Shown here: one piece after another, positions 27,003 through 33,288 of the stretch
Layout of the letters: each line of letters begins with the position of its first letter
How positions within the stretch are numbered: position 1 is the first letter of the stretch
Assembly (NCBI GenBank): GCA_028293425.1
Contig: JAQGOV010000442.1
Location: forward strand, 1-33,335
Source of the DNA: Verrucomicrobiales bacterium
GTDB taxonomy: Bacteria; Verrucomicrobiota; Verrucomicrobiia; Limisphaerales; JAQGOV01
Reading direction: 5' to 3'
DNA: 33,335 bases
Notes under the pieces: generated by a model
What the model was told of the DNA's origin: nothing
Database searches by the model: none
Seen by the model: the letters and a program-made list of their open reading frames with translations, nothing else
Position numbers and translations under genes: made by a program

Positions 27003-27467
27003 TTAGTGCTGAGAGGTCATTTGCCCGGTCGGCAAAAGAGTGCGCTGCTGAATCCAGGTCAGGTAGCGCCGGCCCTGCTCCGGGGGCATCGTGCTGGCAA
27101 CCTGGTAAAAGTGGTCGAGCATCCTTTTTTGGCACTCCGTTCGGAGAGCAGCCGATGCGTTCAAAGCCTTCTCCACGTCAGGGGTAACTGTTGAATTGGT
27201 AGCCAGGAGTTTCTGCAGAGCGGTATTTTGTTCATCGATCCGGTGACACATCTCCGCGCATCCAGGCAAGTATTTGCGGTGCAGCTCCGAAATCCGCGCA
27301 AACTCGGCATCCGAAAGGCGGAACTCTTTTTTGAGCCAATAGAGTTCCGGGGTGTCCATGCGGGTCATCTCACGCTGCCTCCCGATGCCCTTAAAATATA
27401 TGCCGCAAAAAGCGGCAACTGCGACCAGCATTCCAAAAGCGAGAATGACCAACCCTTTGCGCATCAT
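27003..27467 (-). CDS. Periplasmic metal sensor, CnrX/CpxP-Spy-like, with Cys site
   Basis: A 154-residue protein anchored by residues 5-25. Its soluble part is mostly helical and resembles the CnrX/ZraP/CpxP heavy-metal-resistance fold: LKKEFRLSDAEFARISELHRKY, a long second helix, and PPEQGRRYLTWIQ. Candidate metal ligands are His63, Cys70, Cys74, His75, Cys112, Met116, His119 and Met127. CnrX binds Ni/Co through His and Glu with a Met, so the three Cys here suggest a thiophilic metal. Its start overlaps the anti-sigma stop (ATGA; a second ATG follows at once), and 8 nt separate it from the sigma gene. By analogy it holds the anti-sigma until metal binds. Confidence 0.8.
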   Translation of the reverse strand: MMRKGLVILAFGMLVAVAAFCGIYFKGIGRQREMTRMDTPELYWLKKEFRLSDAEFARISELHRKYLPGCAEMCHRIDEQNTALQKLLATNSTVTPDVEKALNASAALRTECQKRMLDHFYQVASTMPPEQGRRYLTWIQQRTLLPTGQMTSQH

Positions 27468-27793
27468 GGACGGAATTTCTGGTAAGGGTCTACTGCCTGG
27501 ACATAACGCTGGCTCAGATTTTGTTCGAGCCGTGAGGTTTCCTCACGAGCCTGCCACCAGCCAGCGCTCAGGCCGGCAAAAAGAAGAACAAGAACATAGG
27601 CAAGTGCCACTGCGGGCCGTGGCAAAAACGCGTTGAGCCAATCCGTGAACTGGAACCATCCGCCCGGCTGTGATTCGCTGGATGCGATCCGTTTCCATAC
27701 CTCCTGCTGAAAGCGCGGAGGAACAGGGCCGGAAATCTTCCAGGACTGAAGCGCTTTCTGCAGTTGAGGGTCGTTGGGCGAATTCTGGTTCAT
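27464..27793 (-). CDS. Single-pass membrane anti-sigma factor (CnrY-like position)
   Basis: A 109-residue protein. A 58-residue cytoplasmic N-terminus with amphipathic helices (LQKALQSWKIS, PPRFQQEVWKRIAS) comes first, then one membrane helix at about 60-80, then a short periplasmic helix and the C-terminal tail DPYQKFRP. There is no zinc-binding HxxxCxxC motif, like CnrY, which is a small zinc-free anti-sigma of similar length. Assignment rests on size, topology and gene order more than on sequence similarity. The ATG at 27793 is chosen because the frame upstream overlaps the His/Cys-rich gene in another frame. Confidence 0.75.
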   Translation of the reverse strand: MNQNSPNDPQLQKALQSWKISGPVPPRFQQEVWKRIASSESQPGGWFQFTDWLNAFLPRPAVALAYVLVLLFAGLSAGWWQAREETSRLEQNLSQRYVQAVDPYQKFRP

Positions 27794-27801
27794 ACTCTTA
27801 A

Positions 27802-27842
27802 AAGCAGGGACGGACGGGAACCGCCCCTGCTTGGAAAGATGG
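27802..27842 (-). terminator. Hairpin between the metal-binding gene and the anti-sigma gene
   Basis: On the - strand AAGCAGGG (27842-27835) pairs with CCCTGCTT (27809-27802), with an inner cgg/ccg in the loop, and is followed by TTAAGAGT and the anti-sigma ATG (8 nt away). The T-run includes the last two stem bases, so it could be a partial terminator or attenuator between the two genes, lowering sigma-operon expression relative to the metal-binding protein. Confidence 0.5.
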
Positions 27843-27848
27843 GCGGCC

Positions 27849-28238
27849 TTACATCTTTGCGCAACAATGTTCTTTGGTCGCAGGTTCGCACATATTGCCA
27901 TGATGCATCGTCGAAGGCATCGCCTTGGAAGAATGAGCCGCGCAGGTTGCATCTCCGCTGGTAGCCGCTGCATCACCGGAATGCTGCATGCTGCAGCAGG
28001 AACCGGAGCTTTTCTCCTGAACGCCCTTGCCTCGAGCGAAGAGTTCCTGGGCTCTCGCATTGCCCAACGTTTGCTCGTCCTTAAGCGTGTCGGCCAATGA
28101 TGTGGGAGCAGTGACGGTTGCATCCGGAGCGGGAGCCTTGTGGTGGCTGGCATGCGTATCATCCGCTCGCGTCAAAAGGGTGGAAGACACGGCCAAACCT
28201 AAACCAAGGGAAAGAAGGATTTTGTGAGTGTTTTTCAT
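27849..28238 (-). CDS. Secreted His/Cys/Met-rich metal-binding protein
   Basis: A 129-residue protein with a signal peptide (about 1-25, ...STLLTRADD). The mature N-terminus has THASHH. The second half is dense in metal ligands: GSCCSMQHSGD (79-89), ATCAAHSS (97-104), and STMHHGNMCEPATKEHCCAKM at the C-terminus, with six Cys in all. I do not recognise a named family; the composition points to soft-metal binding in the periplasm or outside the cell. It lies upstream of the anti-sigma/sensor/sigma genes on the same strand and is probably part of the same metal response. A strong hairpin sits 14 nt before the ATG. Confidence 0.72.
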   Translation of the reverse strand: MKNTHKILLSLGLGLAVSSTLLTRADDTHASHHKAPAPDATVTAPTSLADTLKDEQTLGNARAQELFARGKGVQEKSSGSCCSMQHSGDAAATSGDATCAAHSSKAMPSTMHHGNMCEPATKEHCCAKM

Positions 28239-28252
28239 ATCTATTCTATTTT

Positions 28253-28287
28253 ACGGCGGATTTTCCGCCGTTTTGTTTTTTCGCATC
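28253..28287 (+). terminator. Strong hairpin with T-run; also the leader hairpin of the His/Cys-rich gene
   Basis: acggcgga-ttt-tccgccgt (28253-28271) is a perfect 8-bp stem followed on the + strand by ttttgttttttcgc, a textbook intrinsic terminator. No annotated + strand gene ends here, because cusA ended 2 kb earlier. Read on the - strand it is an RNA hairpin 14 nt before the ATG of the metal-binding gene. A nearly identical hairpin precedes the gene at 32408. Confidence 0.65.
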
Positions 28288-28326
28288 CTTACTACGCCAC
28301 TCATCTGAAAATCCCTCAACAAATCG

Positions 28327-28575
28327 TTACCAACACCGGCGCTCGACTCCGCGTATGGACGCCTCCCAGTTCTCAGTCTCACTTGAACCGCTCAGCACCG
28401 GCGTTCGGACACGACGGAGGTAGACAGCCTCCGGGCAATCACAAACCATCGTACCTCTCCATGATGGATGGCAAAGCGTTGGCACGGGCTCGTTCCCGTG
28501 CTGGATTCGCATGAACATATCCCCATTGGCGATGCGGTCGCCCGGCTCCAGCAAATAAAACGGCAATGATTTCAT
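28327..28575 (-). CDS. Small protein of unknown function (82 aa)
   Basis: Predicted protein MKSLPFYLLEPGDRIANGDMFM..., with a well-formed N-terminal half (FYLLEPGDRIANGDMFMRIQ ... MVCDCPEAVYLRRV). This half resembles very short proteins I have seen in some bacterial and phage genomes that begin Y-x-L-L-E-x-G-E and end Y-R-R. The C-terminal 25 residues look less conserved and may be non-native. No Shine-Dalgarno is visible. An unusual palindrome cluster (TGAACGG repeats) sits 11-42 nt before the ATG, the only positional support beyond the sequence itself. It may be a real small gene or a decaying one. Confidence 0.4.
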   Translation of the reverse strand: MKSLPFYLLEPGDRIANGDMFMRIQHGNEPVPTLCHPSWRGTMVCDCPEAVYLRRVRTPVLSGSSETENWEASIRGVERRCW

Positions 28576-28586
28576 ACAAATTTCAG

Positions 28587-28617
28587 TGAACGGAATACTA
28601 CCGTTCAATTGAACGGT
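28587..28617. promoter_or_regulatory. Three TGAACGG half-sites in a palindrome cluster
   Basis: TGAACGG occurs at 28587-28593 (+), inverted at 28601-28607, and again direct at 28610-28616. The last two form a perfect 18-bp palindrome, accgttcaattgaacggt (28600-28617). The first two form a 7-bp stem with a 7-nt loop. The alternative pairings suit an operator bound by a dimeric repressor, or an RNA switch between two hairpins, just upstream of the small gene starting at 28575. Confidence 0.65.
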
Positions 28618-28717
28618 ATCCATCAAAAGTTATTCACATTCTTGAGCAAAAGGTCTCTTTCGCTTTGACCGCAGGGTATTTATACGCTTTTTCAGCGGCT
28701 TCGTGCGCCTACGCTTT

Positions 28718-29061
28718 AGAGTCTGTTTTAAAATAGGATGGCTCCCGTTTTCGCCAAAAAGGCTGGATGGCACCACGTATCGCGACAGCGATGGTCTCCT
28801 TTTGGGAAACTGACTAATGGAGGCTTGGGTCTGCTCTTCGCGAAGCGAACGTCGTCACTTGGGAAACTGACCGCAGGTGTTGGGAACACCACCCAACGCG
28901 CGACGTCCCGAGCATACCCTTTGCGTCTGTTAGGGATGTTGCAACAACGCCAGACGGCCTTTTTCGCGAAAACTCCCCTTCCTTCGCAGCGTTCTGGGTT
29001 TTCAATGGTTCATTCATTGGCATTTTAAGAACGGCAGCCTTCATCGTTTTAAACAGGCTCT
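28718..29061. mobile_element. MITE-like element with about 34-bp terminal inverted repeats
   Basis: The left end agagtctgttttaaaa (28718-28733) and the right end, read inward on the other strand as agagcctgtttaaaac, are imperfect inverted repeats that extend to about 34 bp. They include a second conserved block, ggctcccgtttt versus ggctgccgttct, with roughly 24 of 34 positions matching. The 344-bp interior has no transposase-like ORF. It contains a repeated ttgggaaactgac (28802-28814 and 28859-28871) and the palindrome cttcgcgaag (28836-28845). Flanks tta/tga do not show a clean target duplication, so the copy may be old. The GAGxCTG ends recall some IS5-family elements, but I am not sure of the family. 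Confidence 0.7.
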
Positions 29062-29148
29062 GAATACTTACGCTCCACCAGAGAGCCGGAAAACGTGACT
29101 GAAATCTCTTTACAAAAAAATTAAGCGTTATTAAATGGAGGTTTTTCT

Positions 29149-30723
29149 ATGCGTGTTGTCTTGGCCATGGCTTTATTTGGGTGTGCCGTTTTGCCGTTAT
29201 GGGCAGGCGTGACAGAGGAGTGGTTCAACAATCTCATAAACGTCACGGTGGTTGCAGCCAGGGCCGATGCCTCGGGAAACAGTTATCTCGCCGCAACCTC
29301 CACCAACCTCGGAAACAACGACATACTGACCCTTAAGTATTCCGCCACCGGAGGGCTGGTTTGGAGCAACCGCTTTGCCGGCCCGAGTAACGCCGATGAT
29401 CGGGCCTCTCAATTAATCCTGGATGGCCAGGGAAACTCCTATGTGTTTGGCCAATCGACCGGCACCAACCGGCACGTGGGCTACGGCTACCTCTTGCAGG
29501 ACATGGTGGTGCTCAAATATTCGTCGACAGGCCAAAGCCAATGGATCGCCAGGGTTTCCTCGCCCCACAATATTGATTTGTTCCCCGGACGCATGGATCT
29601 CGACACAGCCGGCAACGTTTACTTGACCGCCATCGAACGGGATGCCCGGGGTTATCCTGTCGCATATACAAATGGATCTTATCCGCAGTTTTACACCGTT
29701 AAGTTGGGACCCGCCGGGAATCAACTCTGGCGCACCAATTACCCGAGCCAGGCGCCAGCATCCCTGAAAATTTATTCCACACCAGTTGTGACGGTGCGTC
29801 CCAGTGGCGGCGTGCTCATTGCTTGCGAGGATGGAGTGCTGCGTTTTCAGTCCGACGGCACACGGAGCACGAACCTCGCTTTGCCTCAAGTGCAGGGCGG
29901 CCCGATTTTTCCCACTGCGATGCTCTTTGACAAAGCCACCAACCTTTTCACGGCGGGAGCTGCCTACTCGCCGAATACCGCGGTTATTTGCAAATACAAT
30001 CAGGACACGACTATTCAATGGATCAATACGGAGTTCGCCCTCGGTTCCGATACTTCTCCCGGGGCGCCCAGCACGTTGTTGCTGGACGGATATGGAAATT
30101 GTTACGCCGGCGGTTACACGGCATCCACCAACGCCGTCTTCGCATTTGCTTTCCTCCTCAAGTCGAGCAGCAACGGTCACCGGGCCTGGGACTCCTGGCG
30201 TCAGATGGACGCTAATGGCCACTTTGCGGTGCCACAATTTGCCTTGGGATTAATGGGCCATGTTTATATGGCTTACCCAGGTCTGCCAGATCCGTACCTC
30301 TTTTCCGGAACCAGCCAAATCGCGCTGGTCAAACATTGGCCTGAGGACGGCCGAGTTCAAGAGCTCCGGCACAACTCCGCCGGCACCACCTTGGCCTTTC
30401 CCAATGCGATTGGAATGGACGCCACGAACGATGTGTTCGTGGCCGGGACCGAGGTCTTTTCGGGAGCTGCCAGCGGTGTGCTAATTAAGTTCAAAGACCC
30501 ATTCGTGCAACCCAAATTTCAAAACCTTGGTCTAGGCTCAGGCGGCCAGGTTCAGGCTCAATTCGTTGCCGTGAGCAACAACACCTATTTCCTCCAGGCA
30601 TCCCTCGACCTGAAGAATTGGGCAACCGTGAGCAACTATTTCGCTCCGCAGAATACAAATGCCCTGGTGCTGGACCTCCGTTCCAACGCCAACTATCGAT
30701 ATTTCCGGGCGGTGACCAAATAG
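29149..30723 (+). CDS. Secreted SBBP-type beta-propeller protein
   Basis: A 524-residue protein with a signal peptide (1-19, ...AVLPLWAG). The body is built of repeats with the pattern A-x-D-(A/G)-x-G-N-x-Y-(L/V), followed by x-(T/K)-L-K-Y(S) and G-x-x-x-W. Examples are ARADASGNSYLAATS, LILDGQGNSYVFGQS, MDLDTAGNVYLTAI and LLLDGYGNCYAGGYT. This is the SBBP/six- or seven-bladed propeller pattern. The C-terminus (about 455-524) is a sandwich domain, YFLQASLDLKNWATVSNYF...NYRYFRAVTK, which I associate with verrucomicrobial secreted proteins. Function unknown, probably surface or secreted binding. TGGAGG lies 7 nt before the ATG, a rare clear Shine-Dalgarno in this window. Confidence 0.75.
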   Translation: MRVVLAMALFGCAVLPLWAGVTEEWFNNLINVTVVAARADASGNSYLAATSTNLGNNDILTLKYSATGGLVWSNRFAGPSNADDRASQLILDGQGNSYVFGQSTGTNRHVGYGYLLQDMVVLKYSSTGQSQWIARVSSPHNIDLFPGRMDLDTAGNVYLTAIERDARGYPVAYTNGSYPQFYTVKLGPAGNQLWRTNYPSQAPASLKIYSTPVVTVRPSGGVLIACEDGVLRFQSDGTRSTNLALPQVQGGPIFPTAMLFDKATNLFTAGAAYSPNTAVICKYNQDTTIQWINTEFALGSDTSPGAPSTLLLDGYGNCYAGGYTASTNAVFAFAFLLKSSSNGHRAWDSWRQMDANGHFAVPQFALGLMGHVYMAYPGLPDPYLFSGTSQIALVKHWPEDGRVQELRHNSAGTTLAFPNAIGMDATNDVFVAGTEVFSGAASGVLIKFKDPFVQPKFQNLGLGSGGQVQAQFVAVSNNTYFLQASLDLKNWATVSNYFAPQNTNALVLDLRSNANYRYFRAVTK

Positions 30724-30773
30724 GGTCAACAATCAGCAATTCCAAATCAGCTATCAGCAATCTCTTCCGACGA

Positions 30774-31067
30774 CTATTCCCCCTCTTTGACTTCCGCTGC
30801 CGGCTTCTTGCGATAAAGGACAACCACATTTCCCAGCAATGTGATGAGGTGGCTGTTCGTCTTTTCCGCCAGTTGGGGAGCCAGGTCGTGCTTTTCTTCC
30901 TTGTGATGCGCGAACTTCAGCTTGATCAGTTCATGGCTTTGGAATGCCATCTCCACGCTTTGCAGGAACTCAGGCGTCAGGCCCGCTTTCCCAATGTGTA
31001 AAATCGGCTGCATCCGCTGCGCGGCCGCCTTGTGTTTTCGAATTTCCGGATTGGACAGTTTTTCCAT
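30774..31067 (-). CDS. yhbY: YhbY/CRS1 (CRM) family RNA-binding protein
   Basis: A 97-residue single CRM-domain protein. It begins SNPEIRKHKAAAQRMQPILHIGKAGLT, with the RNA-binding GxxG loop GKAG at 26-29. The core ends LGNVVVLYRK, the final strand of the YhbY fold. YhbY associates with pre-50S ribosomal subunits. The length is typical. The ATG at 31067 is chosen because AGGAAAC lies upstream of it and the family's usual N-terminus starts there; the 30 in-frame codons before it are not YhbY-like. It ends 50 bp from the convergent SBBP gene. Confidence 0.92.
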   Translation of the reverse strand: MEKLSNPEIRKHKAAAQRMQPILHIGKAGLTPEFLQSVEMAFQSHELIKLKFAHHKEEKHDLAPQLAEKTNSHLITLLGNVVVLYRKKPAAEVKEGE

Positions 31068-31172
31068 TTTTGTTTCCTGAAGGCAAGGTAGCCGCTCAGG
31101 CGCGCCGAGGAAAGTCGGAAAGAACCAGAAAGGGTTGTGATCCACAAGCAAGCGCACTAGGGTTTGTGGGAT

Positions 31173-32165
31173 ATGCAGCGGGCTTTATGCGTCTGTTTAT
31201 TCTTTCTTTGCTCGAGTTTCATCGTGTCGGCGGAGGAAGACAAAGCGCCCTTCAAACTCTCCGGAAAGCTGAAACTTGTTGCGTCAAACGCTATTGCGGA
31301 ACAATCCACGGAGGCAAACTTCACGATTATCCTGTTCACCTACGGGTGGAGGTACAGTCTGGAATTCGCGGCTCACAAGACGGGGAGCCGTGAAAAAGCC
31401 ATGGAAGTGGCCTGCAACGGTAAAGACATTTACGAAGTCATTACGCTCACCCCTGAGGCGCATCGAAAGAATCTGGAAAGCGATCGAGCGAAAGTGGCTG
31501 TCGGAACGAGCGGTCAGGAAGCAATCGTTTCTTCCGGCGTCGTCCCACGCAATACCGATCCCATCCACATTTTTCCCTGGCTCGCCTTTTGCAGCAAATC
31601 CTACTGCAGCGGGTTGCAAAACAAGCAGATGATGACAAATATTTTCCAGCGGTCGTCCTGGCCAACCAACCAAGTCCGGTTCAAGGCCTCGTTTGGCGAA
31701 CCATCTGACCTTTTCCCCAGCACGCTGGAAATTTACAAGCCGGGTTTCGCCCGACTGAAGGCCCCCCGGAATGCCTCGAAGAGCCTAGTGCAAAACTATC
31801 CTCCTCCTTACGACTCAGGGTTCATCGGAGCTGCATACCGGGTGAAATCCTGGACCAGGTTGAGCGGAAAGAATATCCCGAAGGAAAGTTTGCTCGCTTA
31901 CCATGACCTTCACGAAGTTGACGGGCGATGGCAGTTAACCACGAACCTTACCATTGTCAGTGTGGTCGAGAAGCTCGAATTCGCACCAGATGCGGAGGTG
32001 CTTCCCATGGTGAAAATTGATACGCAGGTCCTCGATCTGCGATTTCCCGCCAAGGGCTGGATTTCCTATTTCACCACCTCGAACTCTCCAAATCTGCAAA
32101 CGGAGCCACCTGTATCGGAAAAGCTCACACGCGCTGGGAACCGAGTCATGATTAATGGCAAATGA
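31173..32165 (+). CDS. Secreted protein of unknown function (330 aa)
   Basis: The start MQRALCVCLFFLCSSFIVSAEE is a clear signal peptide cut near SAEED. The mature part looks beta-rich and has a Cys pair (CSKSYCS) near 140-146, a possible disulfide. Segments such as FTIILFTYGWRYSLEFAAHKTG and KDIYEVITLTPEA are reminiscent of periplasmic lipoprotein-carrier folds, but I cannot name a family. The ATG at 31173 starts the signal peptide; no good Shine-Dalgarno is present. The 105-bp gap to the divergent yhbY start must hold both promoters. Confidence 0.7.
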   Translation: MQRALCVCLFFLCSSFIVSAEEDKAPFKLSGKLKLVASNAIAEQSTEANFTIILFTYGWRYSLEFAAHKTGSREKAMEVACNGKDIYEVITLTPEAHRKNLESDRAKVAVGTSGQEAIVSSGVVPRNTDPIHIFPWLAFCSKSYCSGLQNKQMMTNIFQRSSWPTNQVRFKASFGEPSDLFPSTLEIYKPGFARLKAPRNASKSLVQNYPPPYDSGFIGAAYRVKSWTRLSGKNIPKESLLAYHDLHEVDGRWQLTTNLTIVSVVEKLEFAPDAEVLPMVKIDTQVLDLRFPAKGWISYFTTSNSPNLQTEPPVSEKLTRAGNRVMINGK

Positions 32166-32174
32166 GCTCGGCAC

Positions 32175-32408
32175 TTATATAACCTCCTCCAGAAACTCTG
32201 CCTCAAGCCGGATATCGTTCATAAAACCGCCGAAGCGCTCGTCGATATCCGCGCTCACATCCAGCACAAACACCCCATCGTCGTCAATTTCCTCGACGCG
32301 GTACATACGTCCCAGGCAGAACTCGAAAACCTGACGGCTCTCCTCGGGCATCCGCGCCACCCACTCTGGCGTTTTCACAAATCGGGCTGTGCTGCCTGGC
32401 TGAATCAT
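32175..32408 (-). CDS. Small acidic protein of unknown function (77 aa)
   Basis: A short, strongly acidic protein: MIQPGSTARFVKTPEWVARMPEE..., then FEFCLGRMYRVEEIDDDGVFVLDVS, then RFGGFMNDIRLEAEFLEEV. It has the look of a compact SH3-like barrel (GRMYRVEEID-DG-FVLDVS), and I think similar short proteins occur in other bacteria, but I cannot name a family. The ATG at 32408 is chosen because the upstream 51 codons in frame are not protein-like and contain the hairpin. It ends 9 bp after the stop of the facing secreted-protein gene. Confidence 0.6.
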   Translation of the reverse strand: MIQPGSTARFVKTPEWVARMPEESRQVFEFCLGRMYRVEEIDDDGVFVLDVSADIDERFGGFMNDIRLEAEFLEEVI

Positions 32409-32421
32409 AGTTAATTGCAAA

Positions 32422-32436
32422 GGCGGACTTTCCGCC
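32422..32436 (-). promoter_or_regulatory. Leader hairpin before the 77-aa acidic protein
   Basis: Read on the - strand: GGCGGA-AAG-TCCGCC, then tttgcaattaact and ATG (13 nt gap). The 15-mer differs at one loop base from the one in front of the His/Cys-rich gene (28255-28269). There is no Shine-Dalgarno between hairpin and ATG. Confidence 0.6.
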
Positions 32437-32720
32437 ACCCTAAGAGGTTTACGCTGTCCCCAACAAGGATGTTCCTTCCAAAACCCCGGCGAGGTGACCT
32501 GAAGGCAGCCCATTGTCACCGCCGCTTCAACGCGACAACCTGCGTTTACAACGACCAACAAACACGTCCCTCCCCCACATCTTCTTTGTTAACCTTGTTT
32601 TCTTCTGTTAGATTTTGGCCCTCCTCCCTTCTCGATAAATATTTTGCACATCATTGACTCCACACCAGATTGACAACCGGCGCTAATTTAAGATCGTATT
32701 GAAAGGCACGGCTTGGAGAT

Positions 32721-33059
32721 ATGCAGCAGCTAAAGCAAACCGACAAAAACACGGATGGGGTATGGGGCATTCGCAATGCGCTTTGGCTCTTCATGTTTGC
32801 CGCATTCCTCGGGTGTCTGACGCTGGTGTGGTTTCATCCTGATTCTGACCGCACGACAGCTCATTCACTTCCTGCCGATATCCCCGCTCAGCAAGTCCAG
32901 AACCGCGAATCGATGCCTCGTAGATCGCCACGCGGTCACTTCCCTGCTCCACAAATAGTGGAAAACCGGACGGGTCATGACCTTGCAGAAGTTCGTCTGG
33001 AGCTATTCGAACAGATGAGCCAGGACCGTCGAAGCTGGGTGGATGACCCGCAGTTCTAA
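32721..33059 (+). CDS. Single-pass membrane protein of unknown function (112 aa)
   Basis: Predicted protein with a short polar N-terminus, one membrane helix (about 17-39, IRNALWLFMFAAFLGCLTLVWF) and a soluble tail with basic and Pro-rich parts ending HDLAEVRLELFEQMSQDRRSWVDDPQF. GGAG lies very close to the ATG. I do not recognise a family. The terminal acidic/aromatic segment could be a short interaction motif. The gene is isolated, with about 310 bp to the start of the preceding divergent gene. Confidence 0.5.
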   Translation: MQQLKQTDKNTDGVWGIRNALWLFMFAAFLGCLTLVWFHPDSDRTTAHSLPADIPAQQVQNRESMPRRSPRGHFPAPQIVENRTGHDLAEVRLELFEQMSQDRRSWVDDPQF

Positions 33060-33077
33060 GTGAGAAGAAATTTCCCC

Positions 33078-33272
33078 TCAACCCTTATCGGAAACGACGG
33101 ACTCAGCCCGAAAAGCGGAAGCCTCTGGTGTTCGCATCGCACCGGGCCGCAGACTGAGCGCACGCTCGCGCAACCTGTCCAGCCTGCGAAGCGTTTCCAC
33201 CATCGGTCAAGAAGCCAGTTCACGGCGAAAGCGGCGCTTGCTCTTTAGTATCTTTTGCAAATCAAATGTCAT
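33078..33272 (-). pseudogene. Small helical protein gene interrupted by an in-frame TGA
   Basis: From ATG 33272 the frame reads MTFDLQKILKSKRRFRRELAS and then a TGA (33207-33209). It continues in the same frame as PMVETLRRLDRLRERALSLR. The two halves together resemble short verrucomicrobial proteins of the form FDLQ-x-I-L-x-SKR...LA-x-x-P-x-x-E-x-L-R-x-L-D-x-L-R-E-R-A-L. I remember these from genomes, sometimes next to AbiEii-type nucleotidyltransferase genes. The frame then stays open to a TGA at 33078. It is probably a disabled gene; a sequencing error or recoding cannot be ruled out from one sequence. Confidence 0.6.
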
Positions 33273-33288
33273 TGGTCCTCATGGAGAA

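Noticed and set aside
27794-28162. N-terminal extension of the anti-sigma gene by 123 codons
   Set aside because: The extension overlaps the His/Cys-rich secreted gene in another frame, is Arg-rich and non-globular, and the ATG at 27793 gives a normal-sized anti-sigma.
28738-29028. Open frames of 76-96 codons inside the inverted-repeat element
   Set aside because: Neither resembles a transposase or any family; they arise from low stop density between the repeats.
30731-30761. Short repeats aatcagcaat / atcagcaat between convergent genes
   Set aside because: Only two imperfect short copies; not enough to call a CRISPR, iteron or repeat family.
33060-33248. A 62-codon + strand open frame near the right edge
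   Set aside because: It is antisense to the interrupted small gene and has no protein-like features.
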